DNA from: Saksenaea vasiformis B4078
Lineage: Eukaryota; Mucoromycota; Mucoromycetes; Mucorales; Saksenaeaceae
Assembly: GCA_000697055.1 (NCBI GenBank)
Contig: JNDT01001850.1
Span: 48,379-112,378 of the forward strand
DNA: 64,000 nucleotides
Direction: 5' to 3'
Below, piece after piece: positions 22,442-35,640 of this stretch. Under the pieces are notes generated by a model. That model ran no database searches, was not told where the DNA came from, and saw only the letters and a program-made list of their open reading frames with translations. Position 1 is the stretch's first letter; every line of letters starts with the position of its first letter. The position numbers and the translations under genes are program-made.

Positions 22442-25072
22442 ATGGCAACTACTGCTGACTCAAAACACACCGAGACCAAGGAGAAAGGACAAAAACCTTG
22501 TACAGAAGAAAATGACATGAACGATGCTGACGAGAAAAAGGAAGAGCAACCCAATCCCCCTGCTAGTTCGAAACCGAATGTATGGCAAATAAGAAAACCA
22601 ACCACAAAGACCGAAGCGCCGAATGCTTCAGGTTCAGGTAAATAGTCAACGTTGTCCTGGGTTACAAGGACCATTCACGCATGTGAACCCAGCAGAAGCT
22701 TGGCCTGCTCCGAATGAAGCGACAGACGATGAACCAGCCGAGGCAAAGAAGGAGAAACTAAACGTACCTAAAGGTAGACTGTTCTATTGTTAGTGACTCT
22801 TTTTTCTAATTCCTTCAACATCGCTTTCAGGCAAAGGACGAGGCCAATGGAAACCTTTTACGCCTACTATTACACATACTACACCCACGCCTCGTACTCG
22901 TGGTCATCGTGGGCGACCTGGAACAAAAGACCGAAAATCCCGGCGAAGCAATCAGCCGCCCAAGAATAGTAACCAAGAAAAACCACAGATGACACAAAAG
23001 GACAAAAAGGAGCCCGCAGCAGTAGGAGACGAATCAAAACCAACGCAGCATCCAGACCGGCCGCATTACAACAGCACTCGAGGCGGAGGCCGGGGTCGGG
23101 GACGTGGTGCGTATGTCAACCGGCGAGACTATGTGAATGGATCGGGCTATGTGCCCAATCGATCCAGATCGGTGTTCGCTATGGCGGATATTGAAACACT
23201 CAAGGTGTACATCGTGCAACAAGTGTAAGTGTGAATGGCTCGAAGTGATACGTTGTTTTCCCACTGAAACAAAAACGATCATGCTAACTCCGTCTTATGC
23301 ACAGTGAATACTATTTCAGCATTGACAACCTTTGCAAAGACATCTTCTTGCGTGGTCAGGTAAAAAGAAAAAAAATTACATGGGAAAGAAAGGAGCAAGG
23401 TCTTTTGACATTTTTCTCTGTCGTAGATGGATCATGAAGGTTATGTGGATCTATCATTGATTGCTAGCTTCAACCGAGTAAAGAATCTTACCAATGACAT
23501 CGCATTTCTACGTGAAGCTCTGAAGCAGAGCAACATAGTAGAAGTAAAAGGTGACAAAGTCCGTAAGCGAGAGGGCTGGAAAACATGGCTGCTACCGCCC
23601 GTTGTGTCTGCTACCACGGGTACGGCGGCCACATCAGCAACACCAGCCGAGGAGAAGCGAGTGATTGCTTCAGCCACAGCGGCTGATGTCGTGAAATTCA
23701 ACATGCCTGCAACGCCGCCAGCTCAGCCTATGCTAGCATCGCTGGCAGCTCCTGCTTCGACAAGCCCAGCAATAACACCATCGAACGGCTCTGCTGATCG
23801 GCGAAAATCACAACTAAAAGAACCGGAGGAAGATGATCTATTTGATTTTGAAGATGATTGGGGAGATGGTAGCAGACCTAATACAACAAAGAAATACTAT
23901 CTCTCTGACGATGATTCCGAGTTTGAAGACGATGACAACCATGAGATTGACGAGGATACAATTGCTCGGATCATGATCGTTACCCAGCGTAAACGGGACA
24001 AATCACATGTAGCTTACGATCGAGCAAAGATGAACGACGATATTTCTGATATGATTAATGAAGGGCTGTATCAGTATGAAAGTGGTCTGCGGGTGGAGCA
24101 CAAAACAAATCCCAAAGTCGGTACGATGACCCAAGAGGAATTTGAACAGCTATCCACCAGTGCTAAAAACAGAGAAGAGTCGGCGAGCACCTTAAAAACG
24201 GCACGTCCTAAAACGTAGGTAGAAGTCGTCGTTCATTCTCTCTTGGGCTCACACGCTTTCTTTACAATAGGATCAAAGCCAAAGAGAATGCACCTCGATT
24301 CTATCCTGTCCATCCAGAATCACTTCCCAACAGCGCATTCTATGCATCGGCACCTCGGTCAAGTGGCAAGAAGGACGGTCATGATCAGGCTCATGTCGGT
24401 TGGGTGCTTAGCGACCAAGCATATCACTACAACCCGGCGGATCTGTATTCAACAAGCTATGGCAAATCACCAGCAATGAATGACAGTCTACTTTCATCGT
24501 CAGTCGACATGGCGCATTCATTCCCTCATTTCCAGCATCCTAGCCATGAGTTACTCCGCGAGAATGGCTTTGTGCAGCAGAAATATTACAAGTATCATGC
24601 CAAAGCGTTACGAGAGCGTAAGCAACAGGGTGTGGGTCAGTCACAGGAAATGAATACTCTTTTCCGGTTCTGGTCCCATTTCTTGCGAGATCATTTCAAT
24701 AAGAGCATGTACAACGAGTTCAAACGGCTGGCAGTTGAAGACGCGAACCAGAACTACCGATATGGTCTGGAGTGTCTTTTCCGCATGTACTCGTATGGTC
24801 TAGAGCGACGTTTCCGTAAAGAAGTGTTTGCCGATTTTCAGGAGCTGACGCTCGCAGATTATGACAACGGCAATCTGTACGGTCTTGAGAAATTCTGGGC
24901 CTATCTCCACTACCGCAAAGATAAGAAGAAGAGAGACCTGGTTCCTCGACTAGATGAATTGCTTAAAAAATACAAAACCGTGAAAGATTTCCGCAATGCC
25001 GAGGCACCACCGAAACGATCCGAATCTTATAAAGTGCCCCATCATGGTGTAAGTGATATGACCAACCCATAG
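22442..25072 (+). CDS. LARP1-like La-related RNA-binding protein with DM15 region
   Basis: Cytoplasmic RNA-binding protein. LARP1 proteins bind the 5' cap and TOP motif of ribosomal-protein mRNAs and control their stability and translation downstream of TOR. Spliced exons give a charged N-terminus, an [10 protein letters not shown] motif typical of the family, an Arg/Gly region ([10 protein letters not shown], near 23080), the La motif ([10 protein letters not shown], then [14 protein letters not shown], near 23300-23460), an acidic linker (23820-23960), and a C-terminal DM15 region with [19 protein letters not shown] and two further helical repeats ([29 protein letters not shown]). Introns lie at about 22638-22692, 22774-22831, 23225-23305, 23360-23426 and 24214-24271, all GT-AG. 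The start is the first ATG of the open frame. The stop at 25072 follows a basic tail. Confidence 0.93.
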
Positions 25073-26644
25073 ACATCCATCGTCATGGAACTGATTGCCG
25101 TCTGTTTTTTCAAAAATAGAAACAAAAAGCAAGCACAAGCGGATCTTCATCGCATACAGCTTAGTTACATATATTAAAAAAAACTGTTTTAAAAATGGTC
25201 TTAATTCTCTTTTTTGGTTCACTGTTTTAACGAAAATATATACTTTGTTTTGGAATTATGTAAACTATCGAGTGATCATTACTACGGCCGTGAAGGAATC
25301 AAGCTGCTTAACCGTGGGAAGGCACCGCAAAGATAAAGGTATGAAAAAGACATATCGGTTGGTGTTGCACTTCTTTTTCCAAGCATCCCGTCTTCCAAGT
25401 GGCCCCACGTAAACGTAGGACAAAGCTCAAACAGTAATAATATCATGATTATAAATGTGTAACCTTCTCATTCAATATGAATGCATGAATACATCGCCAA
25501 AAACAGATGTCGTCGCAGGCAAATACGGTGTCTCCTGGAATGAACTTATAACCTAATCTTTGGAGAAGTACGATCAACTCAAGGGTATCCGTCTCTCAGC
25601 ACACCCGTGCCAAGATCTTAAGCTTAGCAGATTGATAGTCTTTACAGTTCAGCTTAGGATGATCGCATAGTATAGCGCTATCAAATGGATGCACGTGTGT
25701 AATATAGTCATTTCTTGTTAGATAAGGCATGCTGGATCGTCATATGAAAAAAAAAATGGCAACAAACAATTCACACGTGGAACACCAGTGGGAGTAGCGG
25801 TGTCGCTTCCCGATTCGGAGAAAAATGATTACTTACAGGTTTTGCATGCTGCCTTACTCTGAAATATCTGGCGTCAGAAGCGAATCCTATCACGCTAATC
25901 AATGAATAGCTTGCATCGAATAATACGGGTTTGAGCAAGAGACTAGCTCGCTGCGCCTAGTAAACCTCCAACGCTGAGTTCTTCTTTTCCGTTCTTCGAC
26001 TCTGTAGGTCCTCTCCACCTATGCGTCCGGTATGGATTCCTGCTTGGGATGTGTAGAAGATTCTTTCTCTTTTGCAGCCCGAATGACTGCTCTACAGAAG
26101 CACTCCGTGCTGTGAGCACAGAAGTAAGTCGACGCCTGCACAAACAGGTCTATTTCCTCTTTTGTATGTTGTACGTCAAGGCTGACCAGATGTTAGATCG
26201 CCTCAAATCTGCTGCAGCACATTTTTCTCCACAAACGGCTCCTTTCACATCTGCCTACTCTTTCTCATTGCGGCCATGGGTCACAAGTCCAATGGCAGTC
26301 TATGTTGTCAGGCGGAAATACCATTTGGGGAACAAGCAAGATAATGCTCCCACCTAGTAACATAAATAGATTTTATGCTGCCTAATACGTTATTGCGTTC
26401 CCATTTGGGGTGCATGTAAATCATTTGGTCCTTCGATGGGTCACAAAATATACTCAATCGCGTCCTTAAGGTAAAATTTGTTCAATAAATGATATCCCAT
26501 GGAGACAACGTAAAGTCGATTAGAAAGAAGTGATATGTGTTTTTTGTGCGTGCATGTTAACAAAGAACTGGGGAATAGCAAAAGGTTAAATTACAGAATA
26601 CTAACAAGAAATGTAAGATGGTTTTTTGTTTCAAGAAAACGGGG
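25073..26644. other. Convergent intergenic region, no recognisable gene
   Basis: Lies between the 3' ends of the LARP1-like (+) and Zap1-like (-) genes. Open frames 25095-25412 and 26049-26357 are short and without domains. CCATTTGGGG occurs twice (about 26322 and 26401). Confidence 0.5.
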
Positions 26645-28133
26645 TTATTTGTCTTCTGCGCTCGTTTTCTTCTTTTTTTCGTGCGTCTTTAAATGACGCG
26701 ACACTTGGTCAGGTCTTGAAAACGATTTACCGCAGGGAATGATGGTGCATCGGAACGGCCTTTCACCTGTATGAACTCGTGTCTGTGTAGATGTATGTCA
26801 ATATACGTCATGCGTTGAGAGAAATGAGTGACATTACATGTTTCGTCAAATTACTGCTTTCGGCAAACTTTTTATCGCAGCCCTGGTATTTACAAGCAAA
26901 CGGTTTCTCTCCTGAATGCACTCGGCGATGGATCGTTAGTGCACCAGAGATAGAGAATTCACGATTGCACCCTAGTTCTGGGCACTTGTAGGGTTTTTCG
27001 CCTGTGTGTGTACGCATGTGCTGCGTCATGATATTGGCTTCAGAGAATCGCTTTTTACAAATGGTACATTGATATGGTTTATCACCTAAGATAACCGTAA
27101 GGTATAAAATAATAAAAAGAAAATACATGTCCTTAGTACCTGTGTGGGTCTGTATATGTCGCATGACTTTCTGCCGTTGAGTAAAGACTTTGCCTCGGCG
27201 GTCACAGTCTTCCCATTCACAGCTGTACTCGCTTCGGCCAGCGCCTACATGTTCTTCGGACAGATGGCCTGTAAGTTCGTCAAAGGTTTCAAATCGTTGC
27301 TCGCAATTAACCCAACGACAGCCGTGGATACGGCGTTCGCCAAGATGCTTGGTAAGATGGTTAAACAATGCATCTGAACCGTCAAGCGTGACAGAACATG
27401 ACTCCCAATGACAATCAAAGTCAATGAGTCGACGGTTCAAGTGGTTTTTAAAAAGATGTGGGGTAAGATCGTCCAACGTAGGGAAGGTTGCTGAACATGC
27501 AGCCCACTTGCACACCAAGGTGGTTGTTGTGGACTTGTCATTTCTTGTTGCTACTGCAGTCGACGTTGCTGCTGGTTCTGAGTTCTCGTCTCTCATCTCT
27601 CTTGTGTTTGACTCTTCTATACTGGATTTAGGAGGGTCCTTGCGTTTTTGTCCTATCCTGACGGCTGTGTCTGACGTTTCTGCTGCAGGCGGAGAAACTT
27701 CTGCTGCAGCTATGGGACAGCATTCAACACAACAATCCTCAACAGCTGCAACCGCAACAGGTTGGGGTAAAGAATGCATCACTGGCGCGGAAGGAGCAGG
27801 AAGTGAAGGTGCAATGCGACGATCGTTCGATGAAGCCGAAGTCGTTACTGGCGTATTAGAGGTCGTTGATGATGATGATGGTGGTGGTGGTAATAACGGA
27901 GGCTGTTGTGGTGGTGCTGTTACTGGGGGTGGTAACGAAGTCGTCGGTGAGGGGTAGTATGGAAGACGTAGCCTTGCTATGGAAGGATCCGCCAAGAAGT
28001 ACAGGAGACGACCGTGATGATGGTGACTGTTCTGTGTAGGATGGTTTACAGGAGATGCTGTTCCCGAATGAGGACATCGGGTGGTTACAGCATGTTCATT
28101 ATTCATTTGCTCTCCAGACGAAGATTGTACCAT
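26645..28133 (-). CDS. Zap1-like C2H2 zinc-finger transcription factor
   Basis: Exons 28133-27140, 27085-26838 and 26782-26645 sum to 1380 nt, or 459 aa. The N-terminal ~200 aa are rich in Pro, Ser, Thr and His, like an activation region. Eight C2H2 fingers follow: a pair of W-containing fingers (CKWAAC, CHWESC), CRWVNC, CEWEDC with QRQKVMRHIQTH, then four classical fingers with TGEKP-type linkers, ending HLKTHEKKKK. The spacing and the SEYSCEWEDC...QRQK block resemble the zinc-responsive activator Zap1 of yeast, so a role in zinc homeostasis is plausible but inferred; GLI/ZIC-type factors share part of this pattern. The true ATG is at 28131-28133, because the open frame upstream lacks an ATG and a leader intron ends at 28159. 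Confidence 0.85.
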
Positions 28134-28158
28134 GGCTAGCAAGGACAAATGATGTCAA

Positions 28159-28242
28159 CTAACCAAAGGTGTGAATGGCATCAAGTAAAAAAAGAAGGTG
28201 ATCTGGAGAGACAAACAAAATTAAAAGCTTTAAGTAACTTAC
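28159..28242 (-). promoter_or_regulatory. Probable 5'-UTR intron of the Zap1-like gene
   Basis: An 84-nt stretch with a strong donor (CACAG|GTAAGT) and a pyrimidine-rich acceptor ending GGTTAG, located 26 nt before the ATG. A leader intron explains the splice signals upstream of the start; an upstream coding exon is less likely because no ATG is in frame. Confidence 0.55.
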
Positions 28243-29100
28243 CTGTGACGTAATATGACGTGCAAAGGCGGTGAAGGGAGGTTTTTCTTGGGCGGCCAAT
28301 TTTTATAGCGGCCGAAGGAAAAACTTTTGGTAGTATCGGATGACATTAACATCCGTGTGGGGAAATTCGGGTTCATTATGTGTACCCGCAGAATTCTACG
28401 TCGTGAAACAACGGATTGAAAAAAAAAAAGGATCTGATAAGCAGTTGATATACAATCGCATGACAACCGTGTGAAGAAACCCCATCGTTTTGCCTATGTT
28501 TGGTGCTTTTTTTTCCTGCCTCAATGGTATCACTTCAGATAGAGCTGCATGCAGAAGCAACTATGCTACATGTAAAACTACAAACCTTTACAGAACGACC
28601 AGTACACATGACCTGCTGCTGGTTACCATTCTTTCAGCAAGATACAGAAGAAGCTAGTTCTTTCCACCACCGACATCAGTCTGGTATTTCAATCTCACTC
28701 CTGAGTAGCTTCTGAAGCAAACTCGTAAAGAATGTACAGCCTTTAATAATCGGAGTCATCGGTCGTCCTGTCTCCATATCCGATATGCAGCGTTTCCAAA
28801 ATGTCGCTTGTTACACACAGTCTTGTCAGGTCAGTAGTTTCTGCCTGTCGTTTTTTGCATCTCAGCTTCGAGAATTTTCTCAGTTTTCATCTGTCGCGAA
28901 GAACAGAACTCTTGGTAACATTTTCCTATACTCTTGCAAGCTCATTCAGAGAAATTGGGTAACGATATATTACTTGCTGACTTATTGTATCATACCGCGG
29001 AAAAAAGCGGTAAGTTTTTGAGCAACAAAAAGATTTTCGTTGTGTGAACATCATCAGACCATTTTAAAAAAGATAGATGAAGTGGTAACGATTGCCAATG
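28243..29100. other. Intergenic, no recognisable gene
   Basis: Upstream of the Zap1-like gene. The minus-strand frame at 28239-28466 and the plus frames at 28500-28715 and 28785-29021 show no family signature. Confidence 0.45.
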
Positions 29101-29101
29101 T

Positions 29102-30231
29102 TTATTTACCCGTTTGCCGTTCCGAATCGCGAATTTGCAACCAAATATGTTTGAATAAATGTTGTACAGTACTATTAGCAATTATCTGTCTGTGTCCAGC
29201 CATATTCATCGAGGTTCCCATGTCAAGTGCAACACTGTCATTGTCACGAGAGATAATGATATACGAGTCCATGCCACTGATGATGTCAGCGCTGTTGCTT
29301 TGTCGAACGGGAGTATCGTCATTGGCAGCGGGAGGCACCTTGAGGGTACTGGCAGATCTTGAAATGTGTGCGTCTTCGTACTCCTTAACGCAAAATACCC
29401 CATGCTGCCTGGTGGGCCATGTCACCTTTATGCTCTGCAGCGGCAGCATATTATATAGTGGGTGATACCTATCCGATCCATACTGAGACAGAACACTCAT
29501 TCGCGCAAGCTCTCTGGGATGGGTTTTTCAAACGAGCTTTTCAAGATGGGCGGATGTTCAGAAATTTGTAAATATAAACTGTTTTCCAATTCGAAAGGTG
29601 ACAAATAGATACGCAGTGTCCGAGCAACTCCCAGTGTCCTAAGAAATACGCTTGATTGAAATTATTACTGCCGCACGATAGTGCAAACGTTTATAAAGAA
29701 AATACACTCGTTTTGTTCAAAGACAGGTATTTGAAAGAGATGATGTGATATGTGCGAACAGGCAGCATTGACGCAATCTCGGGCATTGCGAAAGGCATAA
29801 CCATTCTCCATGGCCTTGTCCAATCTTATATTCTTTGACCGTTGCTTGAGAATAGTCGACAAGGATACGTCTGTTCACTTCCACTCACTAGTGCAGAAAT
29901 CAATAGCGCTACTAGTGAGAATGAGATCAGCCCGCCGCCCAAATGCGCTCAGCTGCTTTTTATAGCTGTCAAAACGCTTGCTGCGGTTGGCGACCACCTT
30001 CGATGCTGCAAACATGTCCACCACTATAAGCCGATCAGTTAGATTCCATCTCAGATCCGCAATCCAATCTAATACGTACTCGCCAATCTGTAGTCTACTA
30101 TCTCTCATGATTATATCTAGAAACTGTGCAAATTTCCTGTAGAATGTTGTCTCGCTTGGTCCTTTACCGTGTAGTTTGTGGCGTGGCTTCTCGCGGAAAT
30201 TGTTCGAGATTGGCAAAATAACATCAAGCAC
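29102..30231 (-). pseudogene. Decayed protein-coding gene of unknown family
   Basis: Three coding-like pieces run in the same direction: 30231-29878 (helical, containing GRRADLILTSSAIDFCTSEWK), 29874-29665 directly in frame after a single TGA at 29875-29877 (KQRSKNIRLDKAMENGYAFRN), and 29500-29102 in another frame, with bridging coding-like sequence at 29510-29620. The TGA falls where an Arg (CGA) codon would fit, and at least one frame change follows. The ADLIL...EWK...KNIR pattern reminds me of uncharacterised multicopy proteins of early-diverging fungi, but I cannot name a domain. Not expected to give a full protein. Confidence 0.55.
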
Positions 30232-31963
30232 TACTCTATGCCCGTTGGAAGATAAAAATGCCTCATTTCTTTATGTCCTTGTATGACTAATCTCTGAGGT
30301 CGATAACTATGCCGCGTGCCAGAATGTCAAATGTCTATTTGATATAAGTGCAAACGGTACTAATTACCTAAAAGCTGCTTTGCTCTCTATGGTTTTGCGG
30401 CAGCAAGCCCCATAATTGGATTTGACCTCTCCAAACTTGCCATTCTCAAGCGAAAATCATTGCATTGAGACGGATGGTCCGTCTTGAGGAGAGAAGCTGA
30501 GCAAACCCAACTTGCAGCACCGTACACCGAACAAGGTAAAGAAAAAATTCGCCTGTCTTACGTTTCGACACCTTTCTTATTCAGGAGAGATGCATGTCAT
30601 TCTGAAATAGCCAACCCACTTAAACGATGTAAACGTTATGTAAGAACCATGCCAAATGCTCTCAGGCAAATACAATAGAAGATAAGCATACTGTTACATT
30701 TGAGCCTTAATACGTCTTGGACATCCTTCAGTTTGTGGATGGCCAGTCCTCCATCTCCCTTTATGCATGGGTACTTGCCTATCTCTTCCGCTGTGTCCTT
30801 CAGGATGTTGAGACAACATCCTATTGTAGCTCTTGTGCTCGTACGATTAACACGATGTTTCGTCTCCTATTCAAAAAATATAAAGAGCCATTTGATTCCA
30901 AAGGAAAACCGATTACTCCAGTGGGTCTGAAAGGTACAGGTGATGACTCAGTGATTGTGGGTGTCTATCCAGGAATTTTCGAGCGCGTATGTGGCTGCTG
31001 ATATTAATTCTTCGTCAACGTACCGGTTGTGGACAACAGCTGCTGTTGAGTCCTGTTCGATATGTGGCTTCAGTCGTGCGATACAGTGTCGCAAAACAGT
31101 ACGTCAATACCTAACGGGAGACAAAAAAGTTCGTTGACAAGATGTCATCCCTGAAGACGGCCGATACGCAAACGCTTGTCACTTCGGTTCAATACTACAT
31201 TATGTAGCATTACAACACCGTTGTTGAGCTCTACGGCAGGAATATAAAGTGTGCGATTATTTCTTTACACATTTTATGTACTGACTCTCTCTACACATAC
31301 AACAAACCTAAATTCAAATCACACGTTGACAAACAGAAGGAAAAGACAGAAATAGCGAAAGGGTTATTATTTGACGGCAAAAGCGTACGGCGTCAATAGC
31401 TCAGAAGATCGCAGAAGACCGAAGGACAAAAATGTATGCCTCTGATCGAACCACCTTGGCTGAGCGAGTTCCCTATATCACCTTTGATAATTGAAATGAT
31501 ATCCGTTTATATCCACAGTTGTCACTCATTCTTACATCCTTCAAGTCCTTGTCAGGCGCTGTATCATGCACGTCCGCTGTGATGCTCCAAAAAAGTTGGC
31601 TTCGGTCATTAGCAGTTTTCACCGGGCCCATCGGTCCAAGGTGCGGCAACCGGTTCCCACAATCATGCGGGAAGAACCCCTGGGATAAGTAAATTGACTT
31701 CAAAGCATCTTCCATTTACTTACGGTGAATGGGCCTCTATGTTGCTTGGATAAATTTTGCGTCCGCGGAAGGACCAAGTTGATGTAAGTAGTGTACCATT
31801 TTGTTGCCAATTCATGTACTCATCGCCGCATATACGATCTCCTCCTTAGATGCAGACTTGGCTCTTCATTGACGCATTGCTTATTTAGAGTAGCTTAAAA
31901 AAAACATTCAATAAACGGTATATTGCAGAGTCATTTTGGGACGTCCAAATATGGCTCGATTGC
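30232..31963. other. Decayed intergenic region with a coding-like fragment
   Basis: 30717-31001 (+) is a 94-codon open frame without an ATG at its beginning. Its Cys pair (YCSSCARTINTMF) and ending VGVYPGIFERVCGC look protein-like, but the frame is closed by stops on both sides. A degenerate dispersed repeat lies at 31725-31925 (listed separately). The remainder holds nothing I can identify. Confidence 0.45.
31725..31925 (+). repeat. Degenerate dispersed repeat, copy B
   Basis: Shares AATTTTGCGTCC, a GTAAGT...TTAG intron-like segment, GCTCTTCA and TTATTTAGAGTA...TTCAATAAAC with copy A at 16800-16990. It ends just before the HECT ligase start codon at 31964, so it may contribute to that gene's promoter. 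Confidence 0.45.
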
Positions 31964-34900
31964 ATGTTTACCCCGACCGACAGAGAGAAGCGAGCATTTG
32001 TTGAGCGTACACGGGCAGAACGCCAACAACGAGAACAGGAACGTTTAGAAAAAGAAAAACAGATTCGAAATGAAAACGCTGCCTTGACATTGCAACGCTG
32101 GTGGCGGCGGAGGCATCGTAGCAGTGAAGGTTGGATGGCGTGGGATGAATGGGTGAAAACCGATCCCAATGATACCATGCGCATTGTTGGACTTTACTGT
32201 TTATTAAGTCGTCATGGCTCTCCAAATGACAGCGGATCACGCCTGAGTGTACTATGCAAGATGGTTAACGCATCCTATTATGGGTTACTTGCGGACACTC
32301 GGCATATGGACCGGGCCAAGCGGTATTTGGTCATGATCATTGATCAGTGTCTCGACCGGATTGGTGCAACTACTTATCTAAGTGGCACCGAGCTCAATTT
32401 CTTACTACAATTCTTGAATGCAAAAAACTATCGCCTCCCATCCTCATCGCCCACGTCTCAAACAACGCAAGAACTCCAGGCTGCAGCGAGGGCTATCGCT
32501 GAGGAAACTATTTTACAATGCGACTTAAGTCAGCCGTTCATGGACCATGTCAAGCAAGTTGTCAAACTCGAAGAAAAAACAAAGCGATCTAAAAGCGGAT
32601 TATCCGCTGATGACACAAAAAGGCTACAGGGCAACCGGTTGTGGCTCGCCACAGTAACCAGGCTCATGTTATTTCCCGCCGAGGCCTACAGCTTACCACA
32701 TGCTATATGGAACCTCATGCGACTTCCTCTCCTTACACGGATGATAAGTCCTCAACTGACGAATCTTCTCCGAAAATGGATTCTGCTCGCAGACGCAACC
32801 GAAAAGGTGCCTCATGATGGAGATGGTCTCTTATTTTTGCTGGGAAACAGCGTCGATCTCTGGCAAGATAGGACAGAAGAGCTGATCGAATTAGCATATA
32901 CCCTTGTCAACAGGATGCAGTCTTACTGCTCGCCTCACCAAACGTCTCAGTACAAACAATACCACCCTATTTTTCAATGGACATCGGGGGACGCCGGAAC
33001 AGCCGATATGACCGCTGTCTATCCTCGCGTAACGGAGCAACTTGAATGGTTGTGGTCACGAACATTTATGGATCGCGCTTTTACCCGCATTTTGACATTT
33101 GAGCTGCAAACGCCAGGCGCAAAACCTCCTCCTGCTCCTCCTTCCTCTGCACTCAAGTCACGCCTGCTACCGCGCAAGCTGAAGCAACAGCAGCGGATGA
33201 TGACCTACGGTCAGCAAGCCGATTTTGCTATGGACGTACAAACTCTGTTTTCGTTGTATTTGCAACTAGTAGCATTATTTACTGACCAGAAAAAAGCGAT
33301 TCTATACCGTATAGCCTTCACTCCACGGCTTATGCCGCAGCTTTGGCTTGTCATGAATAGCTTTGGTCCCCGTGGCGAAATGGCGATTTATCTAGACGCT
33401 GCACGCAGAGGTGTATCTGACCTGGAGAAGGAACCTCTTATTGATGTCCTCAAAGTGTTTTGCGAAGCGTGTTCGCTCCTCTTCTTGTACGGCTTTTGCA
33501 TGACAACGTTTTTATTCATTTCTTCTCTATTTTCATAGAACCGTGGACGATACGGATGTTTTTTCGAACGAAACACCATTTTCATCGAGTGATTTGGTGA
33601 AACTCAGCGCATTCCTCAATGCATTTTACTTTGCTTTGCTCCAGTCAAGCGACGATAAAGCGACGCTGGTTTCCTTCCAAGCTGCACGACGATTACTTCT
33701 ACAGATTCATGAACTTGACAGCCGACATCCGTTTTGTCCCCCGAAACATTGGTTGCTTGTACTTCAACCCTCCACGAAGCCGTCATTATTATCGCTATTT
33801 CATGCTACACCAACTGCCGATCCATTTTTGGAAAGTCTGCGCGAAAAAGATCCTGTATCACTTCGAATTCTACGGTTAATGCCCCATACGATACCCTTTG
33901 AGACACGACTCAAAATATTCCGTGATTGGGCAACATTGGATCGTGCCAACATGGGTGGCTCTCGAACAGTTCGCGTACGTCGTAACCATGTGTTAGAAGA
34001 CGGATTTCGTGGGCTCCAAGGAATGGCACCGTCAGGGTGGAAAGGAAACATACGGGTCCAGTTTGTTAATGAACTTGGTAAAGCATTTGGCTATTTCCGC
34101 CATGATTTAGCTAACACCACAGTAATCAACTAGGTATGGAGGAAGCTGGTATCGACCAAGGCGGTCCCTTTAAAGGTACGCCAGGGCTGCGAAATGGCTG
34201 CTGTAATAGCTTGAGTAGATTTCGTCTCCCTTGTCATCGCTGAGGTTTTTAAACCCACATGCGGTCTATTTACCACCACTGAGCATAATTTGGTTTACCC
34301 TTCGCCGCATTCTCGTACTTACGGTGCACATCACATCCACCTCTTTCAGTTCATTGGCCATGTAAGCAGCATCACATACAGCAGTAGCATTCAACGTGCG
34401 CTCGGTAGATGATTGGAAAGGCAGTCTACGAGGGCATCCTTCTAGATGTTCAATTTGCAAGCTTTTTATTGGCCAAGCTGCTGAAACGCAATGTCTTTTT
34501 AGAAGGAGTGAAAGAATTAGATGAAGATATTTGGCGGAATCTGACATTTTTGAAACGTTATGATGGTACCTGGAGAAAGCAAGTAATAGCAGGGATATTG
34601 TTATTCACATTTGAAGTGCAGGATGTGTGGAAGATTTAGGCTTAACATTTGCAATCGATGAGGACGAACGGAATGGCCCTCAGACACGAGAGCTGAAATA
34701 TGTACGGCACTATACAAGGGCATATCGAAACTGACAATGTCATAGGGCGGAAAACACATAGCTGTCACGAATGAAAACAAAGTGGAGTACGTCTATCTCA
34801 TGGCCGATTACAAGTTGAATCGGCAGACGAAGGAACAAACACAAGCGTTTGTTCAAGGTTTTCTCTCAGTTATCTCCGAAGACTGGACAAAAGTATTCTC

Positions 34901-35640
34901 ACCACCTGAGTTACAAAGGTATGCGTTTAAATTTCAAGGGAGCTACGGAAGGATAACATGCGAGCTAGGGTTATCTCTGGTGAAGATACTGACTTTGGTA
35001 AGATGAAGAAGCGATGATACACGTAGTCTAACAGATGGTTTTAGATACAAATGATTTACGACGCCATACGGAATATCAGCACGGCTATTTCGATCAGCAT
35101 CCTGTCATTCGTGTACTCTGGCAAATTGTAGAAGAATTTTCATCCGATGAAAAACGGGCGTTTCTCAAGTTTGCCACTGGATGTCCCAAAGTAAGAAGAA
35201 TAGCCATTAGACACACACTAACTAATTTGTTTCAAAGCCTCCGCTCGGTGGGTTTGGTCACCTGCAACCCTCTTTTACTATACGTATGGTTTCAGTGGAT
35301 GAAGGAGCCATCAACAGTGTTGGTTTGGTCAAGTCATTACTCAAGCTGAATCAAAACAATAAAGGTGGACGATTGCCCACGAGCTCCACGTGGTAAGTAA
35401 CACACTTTGGATAGTGAATGATAGCTGACAAGCTCAATATAGTTTTAACCTACTTAAACTACCCGGTAAACTAAATTACATCATTGTAAGTGAAACTAAC
35501 CCGAGTTCTTGGTTAGCCTATACCAAAAAATCACTTTTGAAAGAGAAGTTACGTTATGGTAGGTCACATAGTAGTTAACCCGTGCCTGAACTGAAGATTC
35601 GTTAGCTATCCACTCAAACACTGGTTTCGAACTAAGTTAA
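31964..35640 (+). CDS. UBE3B-like HECT-type E3 ubiquitin ligase
   Basis: Transfers ubiquitin from E2 to substrate through a cysteine thioester. Thirteen exons (31964-33486, 33539-34077, 34134-34175, 34219-34361, 34409-34565, 34622-34701, 34746-34918, 34969-34997, 35045-35190, 35238-35392, 35443-35465, 35517-35558, 35606-35640) sum to 3087 nt, or 1028 aa, close to animal UBE3B. The N-terminus has an Arg/Glu-rich helix with an IQ motif ([14 protein letters not shown]). The HECT domain covers the last ~370 aa: [60 protein letters not shown] with the catalytic Cys, and the terminal [18 protein letters not shown]3B is the closest match; UBE3C/Hul5 is the alternative. Exon 11 is only 23 nt. The IQ motif suggests calmodulin binding. 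Confidence 0.93.

Noticed and set aside
27424..27957. Plus-strand 177-codon Gly/Val-rich frame
   Set aside because: Shadow of the Pro/Ser/Thr-rich N-terminus of the Zap1-like gene on the other strand; no ATG context or domain.
34566..34637. Acceptor at GTGTGGAAG in the HECT gene
   Set aside because: It also keeps frame, but the acceptor at GTGCAG (34621) restores the conserved VEDLGLTF block, so the upstream site was chosen.
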